The notes under the pieces: generated by a model | Seen by the model: only the letters and a program-made list of their open reading frames with translations | Database searches by the model: none | Told to the model about the DNA's origin: nothing | Shown here: piece by piece, positions 10,437-19,800 of the stretch | How the letters are laid out: the number at the start of each line of letters is the position of its first letter | How positions within the stretch are numbered: the stretch's first letter is position 1 | Position numbers and translations under genes: made by a program | Source of the DNA: Dermanyssus gallinae | Lineage: Eukaryota > Arthropoda > Arachnida > Mesostigmata > Dermanyssidae | Direction: 5' to 3' | Assembly (NCBI GenBank): GCA_003439945.1 | Contig: QVRM01001782.1 | Span: 868,001-932,000, forward strand | DNA length: 64,000 nucleotides

Positions 10437-10949
10437 GTCATTTTACATTCACTTAATTTGGACATGCCCTCCGAAAAATTGTGGTTACTCCGCAACCACA
10501 GCTCGCATTGACATATATTTGGTACCAAAATGTCGCCATGAATGTGTTAGTTTGCCCGAATCTGTTAGTTTTGAGCGCTGAGTGATCGTAGGGTAATGAT
10601 TTTGAGGTATTTGGCGTGAAAGCTAATAAAGAATTTCATTTCTTGCGAATTCTCTTTTAAGCGACCATGCCGCATCTTTCGACCGGCCTCATATGTTCTT
10701 CAGAAAAAGCAGAATTTTCTCGCGAATACGACGGTGTGCTTAGTTTCTGTATAGAAGGACTAGTTGCCTTGCCATTGCACAGTTTGTGCTCCTATGTCGG
10801 GCAAAAACACCAGTGTCACAAATTGTAGTGACATCACTCTCACTCCGAAACAAGATTTCTCAGAGACTATGTTCTATTGGAAAAAAAATCTGTTTTAACG
10901 AGTTCTACAATTCCATAATTCGCGCTTCAAATATTCCTGAAACACCCTG
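10437..10949 (-). repeat. Foldback right arm
   Basis: A 513-bp arm starting GTCATTTTACATTCAC and ending at the terminal CACCCTG. Confidence 0.88.
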
Positions 10950-10980
10950 TATAATTTGTAAAACGGGATTCAACCTGTAA

Positions 10981-11165
10981 GTCGAGCCCGGTGGTGTGGT
11001 GGCTTAAGTCTGCGCCTTGCAACCGGAGGAGACACTAGATCGGTCCGGGGGTTTGAGCCCCACCGTTGCACATTTGTATCTATGGGGGTCCACCTTCTAT
11101 GAAGCAATGTGAAACACAGTTCCGTGGACGTTAAATCTTGGCTGAGGGTCAGCCCGAAAACTTTA
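10981..11165 (+). mobile_element. tRNA-derived SINE, family A copy 1
   Basis: Homologous to 22064-22242 from GTCGAGCCCG to the tail. It carries an RNA polymerase III A-box-like segment near 10998-11012 (TGGTGGCTTAAGTCTG) and a B-box-like GGGTTTGAGCCCC near 11049-11061, followed by a body (CATTTGTATCTATG...GAAGCAATG). The flanks TTCAACCTGTAA (10969-10980) and CTCAATCCGTAA (11166-11177) are a probable, slightly decayed target duplication. The spacing between the boxes suggests a tRNA parent with a long variable arm. It would depend on a LINE for movement. Confidence 0.75.
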
Positions 11166-11177
11166 CTCAATCCGTAA

Positions 11178-12519
11178 ACTTAAGGTGGGTTCTTCGAGCT
11201 GCCCCAATATGTCGTCAGGACATCGGTTTATGCCGAGCATGTGAGATGGAGAACCAATGCAAATGTTTGTTTGTCGTCAAGGTTTTGTCGCTCAAGGCCG
11301 GCCCAAGGTAAACCGATATGCGTTCGAACACTTGCGCGCAGTGTGAGTTTCTGTGTACGTGAGATGAGTGCGTGCCTTTAAGCACTGCCCATAACATTTA
11401 TTAGATACAACGGCCGGACGAACAAATACACTCGGCTTGAACAGACGTGCGCATACTAGCGCACATAGCGGAGACACTGCATAGATGTGTCACTGCGTAG
11501 AACCCTTGTGACTCTGAAGACGTCGAGCGCATTTAGCCTATCGCCCGGCGGTTTGGCAAGCCGAGTTGTAGACGACTGCCTTCTTGGGTGTCATCTGCCT
11601 TCGTTCCCTTTTCGTATGTTGTAAACTAGTTGCTTATCGTTGGCTAGAACCGCGAGTGTCGTCGAAGTCTTTCTTACTCAAACCCTTGGCCAGCAGGGCC
11701 GGCCGTGGCTCATGAGCGTACCGCATACACCGCTATGCATTGCCGCCGAGATAAGGCTTCGACGACGACGTCGTCGACAACAACCGCGATTCGTAACAAT
11801 AGCCGTCGCTTTCCCGCGACATGCATGCTTGTTGGCTAACTACTCCAGAGAGGGCTTCCGCGTACGTAATGCTCTTAAAGGAATTAAAAGTTCGGCTCAC
11901 TGCACTAAACACGGCCACTAACGACGCCCACCGACCTATGCGGCTGGCCTCCACTGTGTAGCCAGCTTGCACGAGTCATAAGTACTTTGCGCACGTGTGG
12001 TAAAGGGGAAGTAAAATACACCGTCAAACGCAACGCTATGGTCAGCGAGAGACAATGGCGTAATGCAGCAGTTAAGTTCAACGCGGTTGCCTAAGAAAGC
12101 GTGTCAGGTATATCTAGCACACGGCGGCCTGAAAAGAAGCCTGACGGCGGAACCGGAGCCGCCACATGTCGAGGCCGCCACTGCTGAGAGCGTTGCTGTG
12201 CAAAAGTTACGTAACTGTCTTCACTCGCGTGCTACGCCGCATTTCGCTTGCGACAATAACAACACGGGACAATTGTTACTCAACCTTGTAGCTTTGCCGC
12301 ACGAACTGCACCTCCATCATTCCTAACGACATCGGTCAGTTGTGTGGTGGCCGTGACGCAAAGTGATGTGTGTGTATATATATATATATATATATAAAAC
12401 GGAAGATTGGCGAGTAAGAGATGCAAGAAATGGAATCAATAGCCGTTCCAGTAACATAATACCACTAGTAAGTTTAAGAAAATTCGCCTGCAACTCTTCC
12501 ACCCGTCCAGCTAATGCCT
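11178..12519. other. Non-coding, no gene seen
   Basis: Mixed-composition DNA with a short (GAC/GTC) run near 11760-11780 and a (TA)n at 12373-12397. No frame has recognisable homology. Confidence 0.45.
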
Positions 12520-12534
12520 AAAAATCGGCAAACA
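12520..12534. repeat. 15-bp target-site duplication, 5' copy
   Basis: AAAAATCGGCAAACA, identical to 16110-16124, marks the left edge of a retrotransposon insertion. The copy overlaps the A of the apparent ORF1 ATG at 12534. Confidence 0.9.
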
Positions 12535-13220
12535 TGCAGGGCAAAACTGGCCCGCAAATGCTGGAGGAGGCGAGGAGGAAGATGGAGGAGGACCCCGGCG
12601 CGCACTACGGGCTCTTCTTCCACCCTGGACCAGGAGACTGCCTGCAGCTCGAGAAGGATGAGCTTCTCTCCGGGACCGCGGACTTTGTCTCCTGGCTGTC
12701 GGCGACCTTCCCAGGATCCCAGCTGACCGTGTACTCCATCCCGCTGCTCCACCCGGAGTGCAAAGCGGCCAACAACGCGCTTCAAATCCTGGCTGAGTCA
12801 GGGCCGATGACCTTCCAGCCGCTGACCAGGATCCAGCAACCCATGCTGATCAGAGCGGCGATGGTGTACGACGACGAGCTGGCTGCCACCGTGGCAAACG
12901 AGGCAGCTCGCAACATGGCCACTTTTTTGGGGGAACGCCTTCCCAAGAAGACGCCACCACAGGCTGTGAAGGGCGCACCGAAGAAGGACAAGAAGGGAGA
13001 GAAGCCCGGCAATATGGACACGGCCTCCCAAGTCCCTCCGGAACTTCCGCGACTGTGTCACTTCATGGCCCAGGCGTTGAAAGAGTTCCAGGAGATCAAG
13101 GCGCAGCACCAACGCCAACCCGCGGGAGACCAGAGCCTCGGCAGGCGCCAGAAACAGGGCTTCAATGTCAAAGGGAGAACGGGACGTCGCTTCGGGAGCG
13201 GCCCCCGTCGCCCCCACTAA
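12534..13220 (+). CDS. Retrotransposon ORF1 protein, possibly 5'-truncated
   Basis: 228 residues starting MQGKTGPQML. The C-terminal third is Lys/Arg-rich (a KKDKKGEK segment near residue 145, and a basic tail GRTGRRFGSGPRRPH), as expected for an RNA-binding ORF1 protein. I see no zinc knuckle, RRM or esterase signature. The ATG straddles the target-duplication boundary: its A is shared with host DNA. The true protein may therefore start further upstream in full-length copies. It overlaps ORF2 by 166 bp in another frame. The role (binding element RNA in the ribonucleoprotein) is inferred from position. Confidence 0.7.
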   Translation: MQGKTGPQMLEEARRKMEEDPGAHYGLFFHPGPGDCLQLEKDELLSGTADFVSWLSATFPGSQLTVYSIPLLHPECKAANNALQILAESGPMTFQPLTRIQQPMLIRAAMVYDDELAATVANEAARNMATFLGERLPKKTPPQAVKGAPKKDKKGEKPGNMDTASQVPPELPRLCHFMAQALKEFQEIKAQHQRQPAGDQSLGRRQKQGFNVKGRTGRRFGSGPRRPH

Positions 13221-16109
13221 ACTGTTGTCAGTGGAATAGCGAGGGTTTCGCTTCAGTGATGAGCTGCATTCCCGCAGCTGATCTGGCTGTGTTCGACTTG
13301 ATCCTTCTTACCGAAACTTTCGCCACGAAACGTTTCGATGTTGAAGGTTTCTATACTCATCACTGTCTCGCAGCGAAGCCCTCCCGTGGTCGGCCAATAG
13401 GAGGAGTTTCACTCCTGATCGGCCCCAGACTTAGTAAGTCAGAAATTCTACTAGCAAAAGACAATACTTTGGTACTTTCCACTCCCGACTTCGCCTTCGT
13501 GGGAATGTACAGCAGTGGTGGCGGCGACACCACGCTGGATCTGCTGGACAAGATCAGCCGAGGGTTAGCCTGCGTCCCCGACGACCGCCCGGTGCTCCTC
13601 GCCGGCGACCTCAACTGCAGGCTTGACGAGCCTTTACTCTCTTCTCGTACGGAGGCAGTGTTGGCGGCTCTCCAAGAGTATGGGCTCTGGATTTGCTCAG
13701 ACCGGTCCCTTCCCACCTACTACTACTCCGACTCCCGAGGCCCCCAAGATAACCCACGGCGACCAGGCAGCTCCACCATTGATATCTTCGCATTCAGGGG
13801 TGCCAGCTCTGATATCGTCTTCAGAGGTTGGCCAACGGGCTCGGCTATGATGGGACTCAGGAAACACATTCCCGTCGCAGTCGCTCTGGCTGTCAATCCC
13901 GACGCTCTGGGCGCCAGGAGACAGGGCGTGTCTAAGGCCATCAACATCGGGCTACTCCGGGAAAAACTTTTGCGGTTCGATCCTGCAGTTCTAGTGGACC
14001 TCGATGTGGACGCTCTCTCCGCCATTCTTACCAGCCTCATAATCGATGCAGCTCTTCCCCATGGAGTCTGTTCGCGCAAATCACCGCCCTGGTTTGACAG
14101 AGACTGCTATCAAGCAAGGCATTACCTAATGCAGCTTCTGATGGCGTCTAGAGCATGCAACGTGATGAAGAACGCCTACAGCGCGTTTCGGCGAGACTAC
14201 CGTCTCCTGCTGCAGATAAAGAAGGTGGCCTTCGCCGAACTACAGGAGCAACGACTGGTCCTACAGGCACAGGAGACTCCGTATTCCTACCTGAAGGGGC
14301 CGTTCAAGTTCACGAGCTGTCCCATCGCGCCCGTGAAACTTCGATCCTACTTCGAGCGTATGTTCACGAGTGCTTCCACCATCCCGGTCTCCATCCCCGC
14401 TACAACTCTTCCCGCAACCGCCTGGGAACAAGAGTCTCTTGAGTCATCGTTCTCTGAGGACGAGGTCTCCAGCTCCATTCAGCATCTCAAGAACAACAAG
14501 GCGTTTGGCGCTGACCGCGTGAGAAACGAGCACCTAAAGGTGGCCACCTCGCTGGTCCCCCTCTGGACAACCCTCGTCAACAAATGCCTATCCCAAGGAC
14601 GCATTCCTGAAACATGGAGGGAGTGCATTTTGAAGGTGATCCCCAAGGGTAAAGGCGACCTTCTCCTTGAGTCATCATGGAGAGGGATAGCAAAGAAAAG
14701 CTGTGTGTACAAGCTGTTGTCGTCTTTGCTGTACAGGCGACTGTCCTCGTACCTGGAAGTCAGAGGGGCGCTCCCACAAGAACAACACGGCTTCAGACGG
14801 CACAAGTCAACATCCACAGCATGCGGCGAACTTCTAGATGAGATAACTTCATCGTTGCAGAAAAAGCGGCGGCCACTGCACGCCGTCTTCGTGGACCTAA
14901 AGTCCGCGTTTGACGTGGCACCTAGGGACACCGTGTTGGAGAAACTCGCCCGCTTCGGCATCAGCCGACCACTGCTCTCCCTCCTGGCATCGATTCTCCA
15001 ACCCAACTCTATCGCTCTGGATGATGGAGTCTGTGAGCATCCGCCATTCCTCCAGACCACGGGGTACCCCCAGGGGGACAACCTGAGTCCCCTGCTCTTT
15101 GCTGTTCTCCTAAGCGACCTGCCCGCCCTTGTCAAGGAGCTGTATCCCATGGTGGGCATTCTTCTATATGCGGACGACATCGTCATGTTTAGTCGCATCA
15201 GGCGGGACCTCCAGGCTTCCATCAGGGTGCTGGAGAAGTACTGCGACAACAACGGCATGTGTGTGAACGCGTCGAAGACCAAGGCTGTCAAGTTCAGGGC
15301 AGGAGGCGCCCTCGCCTCTCACGATCGTCTTCGACTACGCAACTCGCCCATTGAGTATGTGAGCAACTTCACCTACCTGGGGGTGATCTTCTCCAGCAGG
15401 GGTGAGTGCTTTAGCAAGCATATCACCGAGCGCGTGTCAAAGAGCGTCGTGGCCATGGCGACGATCGGCGAGCCACAGAAGCTCTCACTGTCGACCGCCC
15501 TTCAACTCTTCCACCTCAAGGTATCTTCGGTTGCCTCCTATGGAATCGATGTCATCTGGGAGCACCTGTCGGCACATCAGCTGGACCAACTGGACAAGGT
15601 CAAAGCAACGTTCTTGAAGAGAGTCTTGGGCTTACCGCGGAACGCCCAGAACCGACTGGTGTATGCGTTGGCCGGGACAGGACCATACCTAGAGGACCTC
15701 GTGCCACGCTTCCAGCTCCGGCCCACACCTGCTCTTCAATCGTTCAGGACTACCTTCGCAGAGAAGATGCGCGAAATCCCCACGGATTTCTACCGAACTC
15801 GAGCCATGACATCCTCTGCTTGGAAGGAACCCCTGCAGAACCTCCGACATGTCATCACTCGATACGCTGTGCATGGCTTCCATCACCAGCTTTGTTCGCA
15901 AAGAGACTTTCACGAGCCGCAAGCAACCTGTATATGTAGACATTGCCTTCAGCATTGCCCCCGATATCATTTCGAGGGGTGCCAGAGCTTGGATAGCCTA
16001 CGACGGTTGGCAAGGGAAAGTAACTAATTAACCATTGTTTTTAACCATTGTTTTTAAATCATATGACATGTAATATACCTTTTTGGTCAATAAATGAGAA
16101 ATGATGATG
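12535..16109 (+). mobile_element. Young APE-type non-LTR retrotransposon with two ORFs
   Basis: About 3575 bp between perfect 15-bp target duplications. ORF1 (12534-13220) overlaps ORF2 (13055-16027), which holds an apurinic-type endonuclease, a reverse transcriptase and a C-terminal CCHC motif. The 3' end has AATAAA at 16090-16095 and a short ATGATGATGA tail, without poly(A). ORF2 is uninterrupted and the duplication is exact, so insertion was recent. The element begins at the second base of the ORF1 start codon, so it is probably 5'-truncated and lacks its 5' UTR. There is no RNase H domain. Its C-terminal region resembles that of 19801-22015, so the two belong to related families. I do not assign a named clade. 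Confidence 0.93.
13055..16027 (+). CDS. Retrotransposon ORF2: APE endonuclease and reverse transcriptase
   Basis: 990 residues are open; the first ~50 merely read ORF1 in another frame, and element homology starts near NCCQWNSEG (residues 57-64). Endonuclease residues: E87 in LLTET, D185 and N187 in AGDLN, D243 in TIDI and H271 in RKHIP. Here RKH replaces the usual SDH, so the aspartate partner is missing. Reverse transcriptase: F-D-L-K-S-A-F-D with D614, the GYPQGDNLSP loop at 670-679 and YADD at 705-708. A C-terminal C-X2-C-X7-H-X3-C motif lies at 961-976. The protein nicks DNA and copies element RNA at the nick. Translation probably needs frameshifting or reinitiation from ORF1; no signal is proven. 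All RT catalytic residues are present. Confidence 0.93.
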   Translation: MSLHGPGVERVPGDQGAAPTPTRGRPEPRQAPETGLQCQRENGTSLRERPPSPPLNCCQWNSEGFASVMSCIPAADLAVFDLILLTETFATKRFDVEGFYTHHCLAAKPSRGRPIGGVSLLIGPRLSKSEILLAKDNTLVLSTPDFAFVGMYSSGGGDTTLDLLDKISRGLACVPDDRPVLLAGDLNCRLDEPLLSSRTEAVLAALQEYGLWICSDRSLPTYYYSDSRGPQDNPRRPGSSTIDIFAFRGASSDIVFRGWPTGSAMMGLRKHIPVAVALAVNPDALGARRQGVSKAINIGLLREKLLRFDPAVLVDLDVDALSAILTSLIIDAALPHGVCSRKSPPWFDRDCYQARHYLMQLLMASRACNVMKNAYSAFRRDYRLLLQIKKVAFAELQEQRLVLQAQETPYSYLKGPFKFTSCPIAPVKLRSYFERMFTSASTIPVSIPATTLPATAWEQESLESSFSEDEVSSSIQHLKNNKAFGADRVRNEHLKVATSLVPLWTTLVNKCLSQGRIPETWRECILKVIPKGKGDLLLESSWRGIAKKSCVYKLLSSLLYRRLSSYLEVRGALPQEQHGFRRHKSTSTACGELLDEITSSLQKKRRPLHAVFVDLKSAFDVAPRDTVLEKLARFGISRPLLSLLASILQPNSIALDDGVCEHPPFLQTTGYPQGDNLSPLLFAVLLSDLPALVKELYPMVGILLYADDIVMFSRIRRDLQASIRVLEKYCDNNGMCVNASKTKAVKFRAGGALASHDRLRLRNSPIEYVSNFTYLGVIFSSRGECFSKHITERVSKSVVAMATIGEPQKLSLSTALQLFHLKVSSVASYGIDVIWEHLSAHQLDQLDKVKATFLKRVLGLPRNAQNRLVYALAGTGPYLEDLVPRFQLRPTPALQSFRTTFAEKMREIPTDFYRTRAMTSSAWKEPLQNLRHVITRYAVHGFHHQLCSQRDFHEPQATCICRHCLQHCPRYHFEGCQSLDSLRRLARESN

Positions 16110-16124
16110 AAAAATCGGCAAACA
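16110..16124. repeat. 15-bp target-site duplication, 3' copy
   Basis: AAAAATCGGCAAACA directly after the ATGATGATGA tail; identical to 12520-12534. Confidence 0.9.
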
Positions 16125-16389
16125 AGAATGCTTCCACAAAACACGCAAAAAGTGTGTAAGCAACCTCTTCTTCTTTTTCTCTTTGTGCGGTAATGTTGAA
16201 TGTACTCGCACTGCACGACTTGCGACTGAACCGAATTCGTTGACTGCATCCTCCGTCAACGTAATTGAATGTCTGAATGCATGAAACTACCGTTATTTGT
16301 AATGTTTGACAAGATTTAAATACTCTATTTTGGGTTGACTGGGCACTCTCATAATTTAGTATGGCATAAAAGCATGTTTCATATATACA

Positions 16390-17610
16390 GATCACTGCAC
16401 GTGTAAGGTATTGAGGGAGCACACGATCCGCCATGGGTAGATATTGAATATTTTGGCCAAGTTAGTGACAGCCCTGGTCTTCGCTAATGCATCTAAACGA
16501 GAATTCGTTTTGTGAATGTCGAATAGCGTCTCGAAACGGTCCGGGTGTTTTTTCAGGTCTTGGCAGAATTTGAGATTCACCTCACGTAGTTGATCATAAA
16601 CAGATGGCAGGGTGACAGTTGATCCTGTATCTAGAGAATCCGAAGTCGGATTCTCTAGATATAGCGATCCTGGGCATTTTGTTAGCGCTCCATATCCCGG
16701 CTGTAGAGCGGCGGCCAGGGCTGTGATCCGTAAATGGTCGCACCAGTCCGTTGTATAACTTTATGTACGGCCGTGGTTTTAATAGTGCAATAGCCCGAAG
16801 GATCCAGCTTGTCAGCATAGACGACTTCTTAAGAATCTCGGGTACATGGTCTTGAAAGTCAAGAGAAGACAAAATATACACGCCGAGATCCTTTATCGTA
16901 GTCTTCACAGCAAGCTGCACTCATCCGATGTGGTAGGGAAGTTCTGAATTCCCCTGTCCCAGATGGAAAACGCGACATTTGTGAAGAGATATGGTTAATC
17001 CCATTTAGCCGTTCACCCAATGAAGTCTGCAGCGATACATTAAAGAATCTTGTGTTCTTCTGCAGTCCTAACAGGTGCGTATATCTTAAGTTCGTTAGCA
17101 TAGATCTCAAAACGTACATTCGTCGTGAAAATACGCTTTACTGAGTCCATATATAGCGCGAACGTAGACTGCCAGGAACGGGGCTTTGTAGACATCCTGA
17201 GAGCACTTGCACCTCAGACGAAAAGCATCCTTACCTTCACCCTAAAAGTGCGTAGTCTAAAGAAGTCGGACACCCAGAGGCTATTTTAGCTTGTTTGTAC
17301 AAATCCGGTTCAACGCCATCAATCAGAAATAGTTGATAAATCAGACTGAGCGGCTCTTTAAAGAAAAGTGCAGGAACCCCTTCAGAAGTCTGGCTTCTAT
17401 TGCTTAAAAGACGCTTCAAATACGTCCCTTACCAATCCATGACCAAAATTGCTCGACATCGTTGTGTAGCAAAAGAGTCACGGAAAATCTTCTTCCTGGA
17501 GAGACCAACCCGTGCCTTGGAACATATGAAATCAGTTCAATTAAAGACGAGTAGATTAAGGTCGCCAATAAGGACAACAGGTTGTGGCTCGTCCATATGT
17601 ATACATTTTA
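16390..17610 (-). mobile_element. Decayed CR1/Jockey-like LINE fragment
   Basis: On the minus strand, from high to low coordinates, the pieces follow LINE order. They are an endonuclease strand PVVLIGDLN (~17565-17590), an RT N-terminal piece SEGVPALFFKEPLSLIYQLF (~17310-17390), a YADD-position motif decayed to YANELKIY (~17080-17108), HISSQMSRF, then KDLGVYI...LDFQDHV and LYNGLVRPF (~16740-16900). The C-terminal DIHKTNSRLDALAKTR is at ~16460-16515. Several frameshifts and stops separate the pieces. The active site has lost both aspartates of the YADD box. Exact ends are not visible. It is an old insertion, not active. Confidence 0.8.
16629..16660. repeat. Perfect 15-bp-arm hairpin with 2-nt loop
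   Basis: ATCTAGAGAATCCGA (16629-16643), loop AG, then the exact reverse complement at 16646-16660. It lies inside the decayed LINE and interrupts its homology, so it probably arose by a local template switch. Confidence 0.9.
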
Positions 17611-19428
17611 GTTTAACGTCCAGTTAGGGAGGCATTTTTAAAACACTTACTAGTGATGTGCATAATGATCCCTTGCCAAGTGGGGAAGCCAAACGCTTTC
17701 TGGCTAAATTCCAGCCAAGACGCTATGCTAACATGGTATTATTTATTGAGGGTTAAGCGTTCTGCACAAATACTATGTTGGCCTACAGAGGAGACGTCAC
17801 AAGAGACCGGGCTACTGTATGAAGAGGACAAAGTTACGAAGTTAATCTACAGCAATCGTGAAACTGCAGATAAAGCAAAGTATATATAGCTCATACTGTC
17901 GTCCGGTAGGCCAAGCATCGTGAGGGCGTCAATTCGACGAAATCGATTGTTATTGAGAAGGTTGTTTTTGGAAAGGCCCATTTTCTGATCGGATGGAAAA
18001 GTCGGGTTGACGACCTGCACGACGTGCCTGCCCCGCACTACACTACTCCCGCGAAGCAAGGAAAGAAAGATAGGAAAAATACGCCGGTCCGTAGGGAACA
18101 ACGTCGACGGATAGGGAAATAGCAAGGACGGGATGCCCTCTCGTCTGGATGCCCTCGACGACGAGGGCGGCGACGAGGACGAGCTGTATATGTATATGAA
18201 TATCATACGAAATGTCACGGTGGACGACAGCGCGAAACGCCGCCATGCGTTTTGGCTCTAGGCAAACACATGCATGGATGAGCAGCTGAATGCATGCATA
18301 TATAAACACGGAGAACGGACGGACCTCCAAGAGTCTCGAATATGGCTGACGTTCGAGCAGCCAGCCGGCTTTCGACTCATGTATTACGCGGTGAAGGGGG
18401 AGGAGGAGAGGAGGGGAAAAGGGGAGGGAGGATCCCTGCACAACGGAAAGAAGAGTCGTCTCCGTTGTCGTCAGAGTCGTTCCTTGTTTCTTGTTGTTGT
18501 TGGGCTGGCTCACTGGTTGGTCGACGATTCAGGGCGACCGATATCAGGTCAGGCGAACAGCGGCACACCAACGCGCAGCACCAAGGTCCATTGGGGATCA
18601 CCTCTTCGTCGGGCGACACGAACTTGGTTGAGGCACAGCCGAGTGAGCCTCTCACAGCATTGTTGGTGCTGGCGGTGGTGGTAGTGGCTGCTGCTACTGC
18701 TGCTGCTGGAAACACCGGGAAGTGGCCAGGTGTTCGTGACCCTCAATTCGGCAGGCCGACCGCCGCGCCCGCGATGCAGGGGCTCTCTCATGCTTATGCC
18801 GCCTCCGCCAACTGCCAAGCCTGAGGGCTGAACAAGGACACACATAGGACACACGCAGGACACGCACACATACGTGCACTCCGCGCACCGCGCTCACAGA
18901 TCCACACAGAGCGCGGGCTTTGTCATCGCCCCCTGAGGGAATAGATAACTCTCGCAGTGAAGTAAAGCCACCGGCGGCGTAGGTGCTCTTCGGGCGGGCT
19001 CGTCGTTAGTAGCTTGCCAAATCTGCGTGCTGTGTATCGTGCCCGTTGTGCCCGCCCGCAGTTCTGCAGTTCGGTAGGCAATGAAAACCGGTCGTTGTAG
19101 CTTGCTCGCTCGCTTTGGACGCGTCGGACGTCTCGGACCTCAAAGACAATTCACATTTAGCCCGTTAGAAGTATCGCGCTCTTTACAACCCGCCGCTGCT
19201 ACTACTGCGACGACCGCGGGTGAATAAAAAGTAGTGTGTTTTTCTTTCAACTGGGCCTGGTAGGGGCCGCGTCAATGAATGAGTACCACACGGCACACGT
19301 AGCGAGTGACTAGTTAGTTTTTGTCTATACCCTATTAATGGCGTTGTCATACCGAATGACGAAAACAGTTCCCACGTTGTAATAATAGTGGGGATTAAGC
19401 GCAGTCAACGTATCTAACGCTTCTAACC
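17611..19428. other. Non-coding; GC-rich block 18000-19250
   Basis: Frames of 100-160 residues overlap on both strands between 18043 and 18897 and are Ser/Arg/Pro-rich with no domain. The block holds (GGA)n near 18398-18430, GCTGCTGCT runs near 18690-18710 and (ACAC)n near 18838-18875. It could be regulatory; no gene is supported. Confidence 0.4.
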
Positions 19429-19503
19429 GAGCAATACGGCTTACTGGCCAAGCCTTTGCCTTGCATTCGGGAGGCCTGGGTTTGAGACCCAACCCGGCCA
19501 CTC
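19429..19503 (+). mobile_element. tRNA-Ala-like SINE head, family B copy 1
   Basis: 75 nt that fold partly like tRNA: a D arm GCTT-ACTGGCC-AAGC (19439-19453), an anticodon loop CTTGCAT with TGC at the anticodon position, and a T arm around GGGTTTGAGACCC (19478-19490). The acceptor stem does not pair, so it is not a working tRNA gene. A near-matching copy sits at 63258-63333. The downstream AT-rich sequence to about 19570 may be the SINE body. Confidence 0.6.
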
Positions 19504-19788
19504 TTAAATTGATTTGCATGGTTTCCAATTTAGACAAGGTAAATGCCGGAGTGGATTAAAAATCATACATGACATGAAAAACCGTACACGAACATTTACA
19601 AAAAAACGAGAAAAACAAATGGTGCGAGTTTTCTAATTATAAACAATAATGTGTCTACCTGAGTTTTACAAAATTGTCATGTCTGACGTGTGACAGGTGG
19701 CAATAATTTTTAGGGGTAGCTAATAATAAGTTCGGGCGCGTAATGTCAGTTGGTTCATACGTCATGCTAAAATCTCAAACGCGATCTG

Positions 19789-19800
19789 TGCAAGTACATT
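19789..19800. repeat. 12-bp target-site duplication, 5' copy
   Basis: TGCAAGTACATT, identical to 22016-22027, brackets the retrotransposon at 19801-22015. Confidence 0.85.

Larger units (their letters stand above)
9875..10949. mobile_element. Giant foldback element, two ~512-bp inverted arms
   Basis: The left end CAGGGTGTTTCAGGAATATTT is repeated in reverse complement at the right end (...AAATATTCCTGAAACACCCTG), with TA on both sides (9873-9874 and 10950-10951). Homology continues inward for the full arm: 9875-10386 pairs with 10437-10949, leaving a 50-bp GC-rich loop at 10387-10436. Matching blocks include CTTGTTTCGGAGTGAGAGTGA and TTTGTGACACTGGTGTTTTTG in both arms. It has no transposase, so it is non-autonomous. 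The TA target and CAGGGT ends point to mobilisation by a Tc1/mariner-type transposase, which is an inference. Small open frames in the arms occur as mirror copies and are not genes. A half copy lies at 40703-41226. Confidence 0.92.
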
